From NCBI RefSeq assembly GCF_003432035.1, contig NZ_QOHO01000028.1:1-34738 (forward strand): 34,738 nucleotides of DNA, read 5' to 3'. Under the pieces are notes generated by a model, which made no database searches, was not told where the DNA came from, and worked only from the letters and a program-made list of their open reading frames with translations. Positions 9,914-16,095 of the stretch are shown here, piece by piece. The position numbers and the translations under genes are program-made. Numbering within the stretch: position 1 is the first letter of the stretch; each line of letters starts with the position of its first letter. The DNA comes from Lacrimispora amygdalina (lineage in GTDB: Bacteria; Bacillota; Clostridia; Lachnospirales; Lachnospiraceae).

Positions 9914-10585
9914 CTAAATCAACACACCTCCATGATAAAAACATTCATAAACCTTAATGTTTTGACAAAAAATTTCTTCGTAGCCCTGGAACCAGTCCAT
10001 ATCTCCAATTACCTTAGTTTTATATGTGTACTCTCCAGATTGATAGAATTCCGGCCCTCTATAAGGTAATTCTTTTGGTGCTGATCTTAATACCTCTTTT
10101 AAAAAATCACCGCTAAATCTCTCGTCTAAGTTTCTTCCAAAATAGTTCATCGAATAAATTGCTTTCCCATTTTTCCAGATAGCTTCCTCCCCGGAAAACT
10201 TTTCTCCCCCTAACCACGTATCATAATATTGGTAATCGCCTTTTGTGTAGGTATAATCGTTTGAACCAGGCCTTGATGACCCACAGGGTTCAGCATAACC
10301 TGCGTAAGTGTTTTTGATTGCCTCCAATTTAAAATCTATCAGTTCGTCCATGTCATTGTTATAAGTAATCTCCATCGATTTGCTGCATTGATTGTCTTTA
10401 ACAAGATAATCAACCGTTATATGAAATAATTCACTTAATTGAATCAAATTCATTATATCCGGGTATACCATGCCACTCTCCCACTTGGTGACCGCCTGAC
10501 GGGATACGTTTAATTTTTCGGCTAATTCTTCCTGGGTGATGCCTTTGGATTTTCGTATAATCTGTAATTTGTCTGAGAATGTCAT
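9914..10585 (-). CDS. XRE-family regulator with C-terminal DUF5680 domain
   Basis: A 223-residue cytosolic protein. Residues about 4-60 form a Cro/C1-type helix-turn-helix (KLQIIRKSKGITQEELAEKLNVSRQAVTKWESG), the DNA-binding part. The remainder, from about residue 80, resembles DUF5680: a LDERFSG..F..VL..AP..LPYRGP block, then YTYKTKVIGDMDWFQGYEEI, ending YECFYHGGVLI. In this widespread Firmicutes architecture the C-terminal domain is presumed to sense a ligand or partner, which is not known. GGAGGA lies just before the ATG and a terminator follows the gene, so it is probably monocistronic. Whether it controls the adjacent cellulase operon cannot be told from the sequence. Confidence 0.88.
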   Translation of the reverse strand: MTFSDKLQIIRKSKGITQEELAEKLNVSRQAVTKWESGMVYPDIMNLIQLSELFHITVDYLVKDNQCSKSMEITYNNDMDELIDFKLEAIKNTYAGYAEPCGSSRPGSNDYTYTKGDYQYYDTWLGGEKFSGEEAIWKNGKAIYSMNYFGRNLDERFSGDFLKEVLRSAPKELPYRGPEFYQSGEYTYKTKVIGDMDWFQGYEEIFCQNIKVYECFYHGGVLI

Positions 10586-10619
10586 TTTATTGATCCTCCA
10601 TTTTTATGATTACTTACTT

Positions 10620-10865
10620 CTACAGAATACCATAGACAGCGGGACTAGAAAAGCAATTGGGGGTTACATTAAAGATACTGGTCGTTGCAATGATTGATGC
10701 TTTTATATAAAGCACTATTGGAGAACTTGCTACTAATCCCATCATGCATATAACTAGGCAAAATTTAAAATACCAAATAAGCTTGGCATAACTATTATCG
10801 GACTTTTCATCTAGATGATTTAAATCTATTCTTTTTACATCTTCGGCTCTGAATTCGGCAAACAA
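10620..10865 (-). pseudogene. short membrane-protein-like reading frame, probable gene remnant
   Basis: An open frame of about 81 codons with only a TTG as possible start and no ribosome binding site; that TTG lies in the U-tract of the small-RNA terminator just upstream. The translation has a charged first third (AEDVKRIDLNHLDEKSD) followed by about 30 hydrophobic residues (FKFCLVICMMGLVASSPIVLYI), resembling one transmembrane hairpin. I do not recognise it. The lack of an initiation signal and its short length suggest the 3' part of a decayed gene, though a leaderless small membrane protein cannot be excluded. Confidence 0.35.
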
Positions 10866-10918
10866 AAAAGACGTAGGAACAACGAACCATCAATTTGATG
10901 AATCGCTATTCCCACGCC
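10864..10918 (-). terminator. long-stem intrinsic terminator of the small RNA
   Basis: The two 22-base arms (10918-10897 and 10891-10870) pair almost throughout via Watson-Crick and G-U pairs around a 5-base loop, followed on the minus strand by six T (10869-10864). Multiple G-U pairs in place of G-C or A-U suggest the structure itself is under selection. Confidence 0.8.
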
Positions 10919-10972
10919 TTATTATGGCTTCCAGGCTGTCACCTGGGGTACTCGTCAATATTTTGTTTACTT
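10864..10972 (-). ncRNA. candidate small RNA of about 105-110 nt, class unknown
   Basis: A free-standing minus-strand unit: an extended -10 promoter at 10979-11007, then a short leader, a CCAGG/CCTGG hairpin (10946-10931), and a long 22-position stem (10918-10897 with 10891-10870, one mismatch and several G-U pairs) ending in six U. The transcript would start near 10972. There is no start codon with a ribosome binding site inside. I do not recognise a known riboswitch or RNA family. It could be a trans-acting RNA, or a leader with a terminator for the decayed frame downstream. Confidence 0.55.
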
Positions 10973-10978
10973 ATAGAT

Positions 10979-11007
10979 ATTATACCAGAAGGGGAGGGGG
11001 TATGCAA
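10979..11007 (-). promoter_or_regulatory. sigma-A promoter with extended -10 for the small RNA
   Basis: On the minus strand: -35 TTGCAT (11007-11002), a spacer of exactly 17, and -10 TATAAT (10984-10979) preceded by TG and one base (extended -10). This is the best sigma-A promoter match I found in the window. It lies just past the end of the leftward gene at 11101-11694. Confidence 0.75.
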
Positions 11008-11100
11008 GCGAAAAGCCTCATTCTATAAGGTTTAAATGCCAATTTAATGTATCATTTAGTAAGTCACTTTGATAATTAAAGTATAAATTTTATGATATAA

Positions 11101-11694
11101 TTAATCCTCTTCTAAAATATCCTCAATACAAAAAAGAATATATTTATCTGAATTACTATGTACCAAACTAGCTAATACAATCCAGCCCCCCATGATAAAA
11201 AGACAAAATGTCATATAAACTTTAAATATTATAATAGATTTGGGGTCTGCATCATTAGGCATTAACGATATCATTACTGCCATTGCACTTAAGGCAACAG
11301 AGGTCGCAGAATACAAATTATCTAAGAAACTTTTTTCTTGACTAGCTTTTAACATTAAACGAAGTGCTTTCAACTTTTCCACCTCATACTCATTTAATAC
11401 AGCTTTTAATATTTTATATCTTTGTTCTCTGTCATTATAAATTTTATAAACCCTACAGGCTATATCATATATATCATTTTTTCTAATTTTCTTTTCAACA
11501 ACAGAAAAATATAGAGAAAATGCTATTAGGAATGCGAAAGCCAAAATAACTATTAATAAGCTTCCAGCACTTCTTTTAAAGCAGTAAATAGCAAGTGCAA
11601 TTACACCAATCATAAAGCAAATTTTTGATTTAAGCATAGTTCTATTATAATATTGATATCTGATTTCATCTAATATATCCTTTATATCTATCAT
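11101..11694 (-). CDS. hypothetical membrane protein with two transmembrane pairs
   Basis: A 197-residue protein that I do not recognise. Hydrophobic segments at about 25-45 and 47-67 form a first membrane hairpin; a charged stretch follows (about 69-120: EKKIRKNDIYDIACRVYKIYNDREQRYKILKAV..), likely cytosolic and helical; two more hydrophobic segments lie at about 128-145 and 155-176. The layout (two TM, helical cytosolic part, two TM) recalls small SLATT-like membrane effectors, but sequence support is too weak to name it so. Very AT-rich codon use and its place beside integrase and IS debris suggest an accessory origin. Confidence 0.6.
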   Translation of the reverse strand: MIDIKDILDEIRYQYYNRTMLKSKICFMIGVIALAIYCFKRSAGSLLIVILAFAFLIAFSLYFSVVEKKIRKNDIYDIACRVYKIYNDREQRYKILKAVLNEYEVEKLKALRLMLKASQEKSFLDNLYSATSVALSAMAVMISLMPNDADPKSIIIFKVYMTFCLFIMGGWIVLASLVHSNSDKYILFCIEDILEED

Positions 11695-11742
11695 TTACAT
11701 TTATTCCTTAGTATTTTTCTATAATCATACACCAAAATTATC

Positions 11743-11773
11743 CAGAAGAAAAGCACCCAGTTTCCCAGGTGCT
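11743..11773 (-). terminator. terminator after the 47-aa ORF
   Basis: On the minus strand AGCACC (11773-11768) pairs with GGTGCT (11757-11752), with additional inner pairing, followed by TTTTCTTCT. It lies immediately past the stop of the small gene at 11779. Confidence 0.75.
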
Positions 11774-11778
11774 CCCTC

Positions 11779-11922
11779 TCACTCCTTTACTTCAATATAC
11801 GCCTTTTTAAACTGCCCTTCCTGGTTCCTGGCAACCTTCAGACTCTTAACCTCTGGCCGGAGCCTGTCCAGTATTCGCTTAAGCTCCTCTGGCCGTTCAT
11901 TGGATACTTTAATCTTTACCAT
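11779..11922 (-). CDS. 47-aa basic protein of mobile-element type
   Basis: A complete small frame: MVKIKVSNERPEELKRILDR at the start and QFKKAYIEVKE at the end. It is Lys/Arg/Glu-rich, with no membrane segment. Short proteins of this kind (a beta strand, a RPEEL.R.L...L.P helix, then a Lys-rich strand) are common in Firmicutes prophages and integrative elements, usually with unknown function. It is followed by its own terminator and sits beside an integrase remnant, supporting an origin from an integrated element. There is no strong ribosome binding site right before the ATG, but AAGG is close by in the preceding frame. Confidence 0.6.
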   Translation of the reverse strand: MVKIKVSNERPEELKRILDRLRPEVKSLKVARNQEGQFKKAYIEVKE

Positions 11923-11925
11923 GAT

Positions 11926-12009
11926 TTACCTTACCAAATAGCCGAAAGCCGCAGCCAGAAGGCAATTAATGACCATGGAACATATGGTAAGCCTGTATAA
12001 GAAAAGCAT
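11926..12009 (-). CDS. possible 27-aa membrane peptide
   Basis: A frame of 27 codons (MLFLYRLTICSMVINCLLAA... ending GYLVR) almost entirely hydrophobic, consistent with a single membrane-spanning peptide. It ends three bases before the ATG of the 47-aa gene, suggesting translational coupling. Its 5' end overlaps the integrase remnant on the other strand and its start region may have been altered by the deletion that made that remnant. Could be chance. Confidence 0.25.
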   Translation of the reverse strand: MLFLYRLTICSMVINCLLAAAFGYLVR

Positions 12010-12207
12010 GACCGTATTTTCCCCTATACCAAACATTTCTTTGAACATGGAATGCGCCGGGGAACGAAAGACGGGGAAGTGAAACGCATCCGCCTACACG
12101 ATCTCAGGCACAGTCATGCAAGCCTATTGATAGAGCTGGGCTTCTCCCCTTTGGCCATAGCTGACCGCCTGGGCCATGAAAAAGTAGAAACCACTCTAAA
12201 CACCTGA
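12001..12207 (+). pseudogene. C-terminal remnant of a tyrosine integrase, cut by IS
   Basis: The frame encodes ...HDRIFPYTKHFFEHGMRRGT, then VKRIRLHDLRHSHASLLIEL and LGHEKVETTLNT, the C-terminal catalytic part of a phage/ICE-type tyrosine recombinase (HxxR box and GH box visible). The 5' part is missing: an in-frame TAA lies directly upstream at 11998-12000. The 3' end stops at the IS boundary (12206), where TGA follows the codon for Thr. In relatives the next residue is the nucleophilic tyrosine (TLNTYSH), so the catalytic residue has been removed. Not functional. Confidence 0.85.
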
Positions 12208-12232
12208 TGACGTATAATTAAATTCGCAAATT
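12206..12232 (+). repeat. left terminal inverted repeat of the IS
   Basis: 27 bases starting GATGACG and ending CGCAAATT, matching the inverted right end (13542-13568) at the outer GAT and the inner 8-mer, with mismatches between. It diverges from the family-typical outer end more than the right repeat does. Confidence 0.65.
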
Positions 12233-12256
12233 CATTTTATTAAAAATAGACATGGT

Positions 12257-12314
12257 CTATAGCCGTTTGGTAGAATTAAGTTACCACACAAAATACTCTC
12301 AAAGGAGGCTATAG
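12257..12314 (+). promoter_or_regulatory. inverted repeat that can mask the transposase ribosome binding site
   Basis: CTATAGCC (12257-12264) is complementary to GGCTATAG (12307-12314), the stretch that includes the end of the AGGAGG ribosome binding site before ATG 12318. Folding would hide the site in transcripts that read in from outside. This kind of protection is known for several insertion sequences (for example IS10 and IS50); here it is inferred. Confidence 0.45.
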
Positions 12315-12317
12315 AAC

Positions 12318-13514
12318 ATGTCCGATAACATTATACAATTAAATCAGGAACTTATCCATAATGAATTGAAAGATTTAGTACGTAACAGCGTTGAGGAGAC
12401 CCTCAATGCCTTGCTGGATCATGAAGCAGATGAACTCGTTAATGCCGATAAATATGAGCGATCCGGTGAACGTAAAGGATATCGTTCCGGACATTACAGT
12501 AGAAACTTTCAAACCAAAGCGGGTGAGGTCAAATTAAAAATGCCAAAGTTAAAGGGCGTCCCGTTTGAAACTGCCATTATTGAGCGGTATCGCCGCAGAG
12601 AATGCTCTGTAGAAGAAGCTCTTATTGAAATGTATCTCGCAGGTGTTTCTGTTCGCCGTGTTGAGGATATTACCGAGGCATTATGGGGAACCAAAGTTTC
12701 ACCTGGAACAATAAGCAATCTAAATAAAAAAGCCTATGAACACATTGAAGCGTGGAGAAGCCGCAAACTTACAGGTTCTTATCCATATGTCTTTGTAGAT
12801 GGTGTTTACTTAAAGCGCAGCTGGGGCGGTGAAATACAAAACGTCTCTATCCTTGTTGCCATTGGAGTCAACGAGGATGGATGTCGTGAAATTATTGGTG
12901 CGGCTGAAGGTATGAAGGAAGATCGTGAAAGCTGGAGAGCATTTTTCGTATGGTTAAAAGAACGTGGTCTAGCCGGAGTGCGCCTAATTATTGGTGATAA
13001 ATGCCTTGGCATGCTCGAATCCATTCCAGAAGTATTTCCTGATGCAAAGTATCAAAGATGTACGGTTCATTTCTATCGGAATATATTCTCAGCCACTCCT
13101 CGTAATAAAATGAAAGAAGTCTCTATGCTGCTGAAGGCTATCCATGCTCAAGAGTGCAAAACCTCTGCAAAGGAAAAGGCTAAACAAGTAGCAGATAAAC
13201 TTCGCGAGATGAAATTAACTTCGGCTGCTAAAAAGGTTGAAGATGGAATCGAGGAGACCCTAACATACATGGATTTCCCCAGCCAACACTGGACAAGGAT
13301 TCGCACCAACAATACCATTGAACGTCTGAACCGGGAAATTAAACGTAGAACCCGGGCTATTGGCGCTTTCCCTGATGGGCAAAGTGCTTTAATGCTTGTA
13401 TGTGCCAGACTGCGACACGTAGCTGGAACCCAATGGGGTACAAAGCGCTACATGAATATGGAGCACCTGAAAGAATTGGATCTCCAAAATCAGTCTGATA
13501 TCATAGCCGGCTGA
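12318..13514 (+). CDS. IS256-family (Mutator-type) transposase
   Basis: A 398-residue DDE transposase that appears complete. N-terminal part with the ..ADKYERSGERKGYRSGHYSR motif of the family, then the RNase H-like catalytic core: first Asp in YVFVDGVYLK (about 159), second Asp in LIIGDKCLGM (about 226), and Glu in TNNTIERLNREIKRRTRAIG (about 332). The CTVHF[YV]RN and FPDGQSALML motifs are also typical. It catalyses excision and insertion of the surrounding element. Strong ribosome binding site AAAGGAGG. No frameshift or stop, so the element may still be active. Confidence 0.95.
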   Translation: MSDNIIQLNQELIHNELKDLVRNSVEETLNALLDHEADELVNADKYERSGERKGYRSGHYSRNFQTKAGEVKLKMPKLKGVPFETAIIERYRRRECSVEEALIEMYLAGVSVRRVEDITEALWGTKVSPGTISNLNKKAYEHIEAWRSRKLTGSYPYVFVDGVYLKRSWGGEIQNVSILVAIGVNEDGCREIIGAAEGMKEDRESWRAFFVWLKERGLAGVRLIIGDKCLGMLESIPEVFPDAKYQRCTVHFYRNIFSATPRNKMKEVSMLLKAIHAQECKTSAKEKAKQVADKLREMKLTSAAKKVEDGIEETLTYMDFPSQHWTRIRTNNTIERLNREIKRRTRAIGAFPDGQSALMLVCARLRHVAGTQWGTKRYMNMEHLKELDLQNQSDIIAG

Positions 13515-13541
13515 CTACCGGCTACCTAACGGCTGAAATAC

Positions 13542-13568
13542 AATTTGCGAAAAAATCTTGACACTATC
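13542..13568 (-). repeat. right terminal inverted repeat of the IS
   Basis: Read inward on the minus strand: GATAGTGTCAAGA..., then CGCAAATT. The outer GATAGTGTCAAGA is close to the usual IS256-family end. Adjacent outside bases are GCATTTCG. Confidence 0.7.
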
Positions 13569-13702
13569 GCATTTCGTTTGAGTTCATTAATTGTTTTTGC
13601 AATAGAATCCGTTTGTTTTTTAGGAAGAACTACTTTTGTTTCTTGCAGTTCGTTGTAATGTATGGATACAATTTTTCCAAAATATGTTAAATAAATAATA
13701 TT
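13569..13702 (-). pseudogene. open-frame remnant abutting the right end of the IS
   Basis: On the minus strand the frame reads ...YLTYFGKIVSIHYNELQETK then VVLPKKQTDSIAKTINELKR and runs uninterrupted into the IS end. It has no ATG and starts right after a TAA, so it is at best a fragment. It looks protein-like (balanced charge, SIAKTINELKR helix), but I do not recognise the family. Its 5' part overlaps the promoter region of the ABC transporter. Confidence 0.3.
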
Positions 13703-13747
13703 TTACTTGGAATAGTAACAACTTTATGATAATATTAAGTTGTTACT
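13702..13747 (+). promoter_or_regulatory. promoter with 11-bp dyad before the lysine-type ABC transporter
   Basis: A possible sigma-A promoter: TTTACT (13702-13707), 17-base spacer, TATGAT (13725-13730). Perfect arms AGTAACAACTT (13714-13724) and AAGTTGTTACT (13737-13747) flank the -10 box. A regulator bound to this dyad would cover the promoter. Because TTTTGTTT follows, the same repeat could act as a terminator for transcription from the IS; both readings are possible. Confidence 0.5.
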
Positions 13748-13773
13748 TTTGTTTATAAAAATGAGGAGGGCAT

Positions 13774-14562
13774 ATGAAACTAGAGAGAAGATTCATGTTT
13801 TTACTAATGTTAATATCAATTTTAATTCTTGTCACAGGCTGTAAAAAGGAAGAATCAGACAGTTTAAAACGCGTTGAGGAGGCAGGTACCTTAACTGTTG
13901 TAGGAAGCGGAGGTTATCCGCCATTTAACTATATGGAAGATGGTAAAGTTGTTGGATTTGATGTAGATACAGGGGAAGAGATAGCAAAGCGTCTGGGAGT
14001 AAAACTTAATTATGTAACATCTGACTGGGATGGACTGACGGAAGGCTTAAGAAACAAACGATACGATGGGATCTTAGGCAGTATGGCGATAACTGATGAG
14101 CGTCTTAAAGTTGTAGATTTTACAAGCCCTTATTATTACTCCGGTGCACAATTATTCGTGAGCAAAGATTCAGAAATTACAGAAGTGAATCAAATGGCTG
14201 GAAAAAAGATTGCTGTAACTACAGGGACTAATTTTGTTCAGGATGCAAAAAAGCTGGGAGCAGAAGTGAGCTTTTATCAGGATGATAATGCAACACTTCT
14301 GGAATTGATCAATGGGCGGGTTGATGGTGTAATTACGGACCGGCTGGTAGGCTTGTCTGCAATGAACGATATTGCGGGCGGTGATACGATTATGCCTGTT
14401 GGAGAGCTGTTACGACTTGAAAATATGGGAATAGCAATCAACAAGGAAGATAAGGAACTGCTGGAACGAATAAATGAAATCTTAAAAGAAATGCATGAAG
14501 ATGGTACATTGACAAAGATCAGTGAAAAATGGCTGGGCGGCGTTGATATCACCGTGAAGTAG
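13774..14562 (+). CDS. polar amino acid ABC transporter, substrate-binding lipoprotein
   Basis: A 262-residue periplasmic-binding-protein-like lipoprotein (SBP_bac_3 / family 3). The lipoprotein signal peptide ends LVTGC with the lipidated Cys23. The domain shows LTVVGSGGYPPFNYMEDGKVVGFDVDTGEEIAKRLG, then the DWDGL..GL..KRYDGILGSMAITDER..VVDFTSPYY block typical of amino acid binding proteins, and a C-terminal LLERINEILKEMHEDGTL.KISEKWLG helix. It captures an amino acid outside the membrane and delivers it to the permease encoded next. Followed within 32 bases by the permease. Lysine as substrate is inferred from the ablA/ablB genes downstream. Confidence 0.93.
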   Translation: MKLERRFMFLLMLISILILVTGCKKEESDSLKRVEEAGTLTVVGSGGYPPFNYMEDGKVVGFDVDTGEEIAKRLGVKLNYVTSDWDGLTEGLRNKRYDGILGSMAITDERLKVVDFTSPYYYSGAQLFVSKDSEITEVNQMAGKKIAVTTGTNFVQDAKKLGAEVSFYQDDNATLLELINGRVDGVITDRLVGLSAMNDIAGGDTIMPVGELLRLENMGIAINKEDKELLERINEILKEMHEDGTLTKISEKWLGGVDITVK

Positions 14563-14593
14563 TTTTGAGATTTCGTGATAAAGGAGAAAAAGT

Positions 14594-15265
14594 ATGAGTA
14601 TTTGGGATTTTTCAATAATTCCAAAGTATTTTATGTCATTTTTAGCTGCAGCAAAGATGACAGTATTGGTGACAGTGTTCGGTATCCTGATTGGTCTGCT
14701 GTTAGGGCTTATTCTCGCGCTGATGCGCATATCCAAATATGGGATTTTAAGTTTTCCGGCGAAAGCATATATATGGATCGTTCGGGGAACTCCGCTGCTG
14801 TTACAGCTGCTATTCATTTATTTTGGTTTGGTTAATATTGTACGTCTTGGTAATTTACCCTCAGCCTTTTTAGCACTTGGACTTCATAATGCAGCATATA
14901 TTGCAGAAATATTCAGAGGGTCGATACAGGGGATTGCCAGAGGACAGAGAGAAGCAGGTCTTTCTTTGGGTATGACAGAAGGGAAAGTAATGCGCCGTAT
15001 TATATTGCCACAGGCATTCAAGCGTGCAGTCCCTTCATTAAGCAATCAGTTAATTATAGCACTAAAAGACTCTTCTTTAGCCAGTGCTGTTGCAATACCG
15101 GAATTATTGCTATATGCCAGGCAGCTTGGTTCTTCTACGTTCCGGCTGATGGAGATGTTAACCATAGCAGCTATTTACTATTTAATTATGACTTCAGTAT
15201 TAACCATATTAGCAAATGCAGTTGAGAAACGGTTAAATGTCAGCGATTTTAAAGTAATGGAGTGA
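14594..15265 (+). CDS. polar amino acid ABC transporter permease (HisM/GlnP type)
   Basis: A 223-residue inner-membrane permease with about five hydrophobic segments. It carries the family motifs [14 protein letters not shown] near residue 57-70 and the EAA loop ([43 protein letters not shown], about 101-143) that docks onto the ATPase. It forms the membrane channel, probably as a homodimer because only one permease gene is present. AAGGAG ribosome binding site before ATG 14594; eight bases separate its stop from the ATPase gene. Confidence 0.95.
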   Translation: MSIWDFSIIPKYFMSFLAAAKMTVLVTVFGILIGLLLGLILALMRISKYGILSFPAKAYIWIVRGTPLLLQLLFIYFGLVNIVRLGNLPSAFLALGLHNAAYIAEIFRGSIQGIARGQREAGLSLGMTEGKVMRRIILPQAFKRAVPSLSNQLIIALKDSSLASAVAIPELLLYARQLGSSTFRLMEMLTIAAIYYLIMTSVLTILANAVEKRLNVSDFKVME

Positions 15266-15272
15266 TCATCCT

Positions 15273-15995
15273 ATGATAGATATAAAAGGACTTAATAAAT
15301 GGTTTGGGAAACATCAGGTATTGCATGATATTGAATTCCATGTAGATGAAAATGAAGTGGTTGTTATTATTGGTTCAAGCGGATCAGGAAAGAGTACGCT
15401 GCTTCGATGTATTAATTTTCTTGAAAAACACCAGGAGGGAACCATTCAACTGGGTGGAAAAACAATAACAACTAAGACGAAAAATCTACATTTAGTCAGA
15501 CAGGAAGTAGGTATGGTATTTCAGCATTTTAATCTTTTTCCCCACAAAACTGTATTGGAAAATGTCATGGAAGGCTTAACGCAGGTTAAAAAGGTTCCGT
15601 TTGCTGAGGCAAAGGAACAAGGACTTTTACTGCTGGATAAAGTAAATATGCAGGATAAGGCGGATATATATCCTGCCATGATTTCAGGCGGACAAAAACA
15701 GCGTGTCGCCATTGCACGTGCATTAGCTATGAACCCTAAGATTATGTTATTTGACGAACCTACTTCAGCCCTTGATCCCGAACTGGTAGGTGAGGTTTTG
15801 AAGGTTATGAAAAATCTTGCCGAGGATGGCATGACCATGGTTGTTGTGACTCATGAAATGGGATTTGCAAGGGAAGTTGCTGACAGAATTGTCTACATGG
15901 ATGAAGGCAGGATAGTGGAAGAGGGAACTCCAGAAGAAATATTTAATCATCCGGTAAATGCCAGAACGAAAGAGTTTATATCGCAGATTTTATAG
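15273..15995 (+). CDS. polar amino acid ABC transporter ATP-binding protein (GlnQ type)
   Basis: A 240-residue ATPase that powers the transporter. Walker [10 protein letters not shown] (about 34-42), Q-loop in [13 protein letters not shown], signature ISGGQKQR (usually LSGGQ; one conservative change), Walker [15 protein letters not shown], and H-loop [14 protein letters not shown]. Length and motifs match the GlnQ/HisP group. The last gene of the transport trio; about 100 bases with two hairpins separate it from ablA, which is on the same strand and likely on the same transcript. Confidence 0.96.
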   Translation: MIDIKGLNKWFGKHQVLHDIEFHVDENEVVVIIGSSGSGKSTLLRCINFLEKHQEGTIQLGGKTITTKTKNLHLVRQEVGMVFQHFNLFPHKTVLENVMEGLTQVKKVPFAEAKEQGLLLLDKVNMQDKADIYPAMISGGQKQRVAIARALAMNPKIMLFDEPTSALDPELVGEVLKVMKNLAEDGMTMVVVTHEMGFAREVADRIVYMDEGRIVEEGTPEEIFNHPVNARTKEFISQIL

Positions 15996-16011
15996 AATTA
16001 TCAGAATTCAT

Positions 16012-16085
16012 GTTACGATTCAGCCTTACGACAGCAGTTAATGCCTGGGGTGAATCGTAACCTTGTAACTATGAAACGTTTTCAT
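16012..16085 (+). promoter_or_regulatory. two stem-loops between the ABC ATPase and ablA
   Basis: First, GTTACGATTCA (16012-16022) and TGAATCGTAAC (16051-16061) form a perfect 11-bp stem around a 28-base loop. Second, ATGAAA (16071-16076) and TTTCAT (16080-16085) form a tight hairpin ending right at the GGAGG of ablA (16086-16090). Neither has a U-tract. They may alter mRNA stability or ablA translation; no known lysine riboswitch pattern is present. Confidence 0.5.
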
Positions 16086-16095
16086 GGAGGTGTGA

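Larger units (their letters stand above)
12206..13568 (+). mobile_element. IS256-family insertion sequence
   Basis: An element of about 1.36 kb with one transposase gene. The imperfect terminal repeats begin GAT: the right end read inward starts GATAGTGTCAAGA, the left end GATGACGTATAAT, and both contain CGCAAATT at the same offset (12225-12232; 13542-13549). The sequences immediately outside the ends are different, so no 8-9 bp target duplication is visible. The left end cuts an integrase; the right end abuts another broken reading frame. Confidence 0.85.

Noticed and set aside
12197-13577. Target site duplication around the IS
   Set aside because: Bases outside the left end (CTAAACACCT) and right end (GCATTTCGTT) do not match at 8 or 9 bases.
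16012-16085. Lysine riboswitch before ablA
   Set aside because: The stretch is about 100 bases, too short for the five-helix lysine riboswitch, and its conserved junction is not visible.
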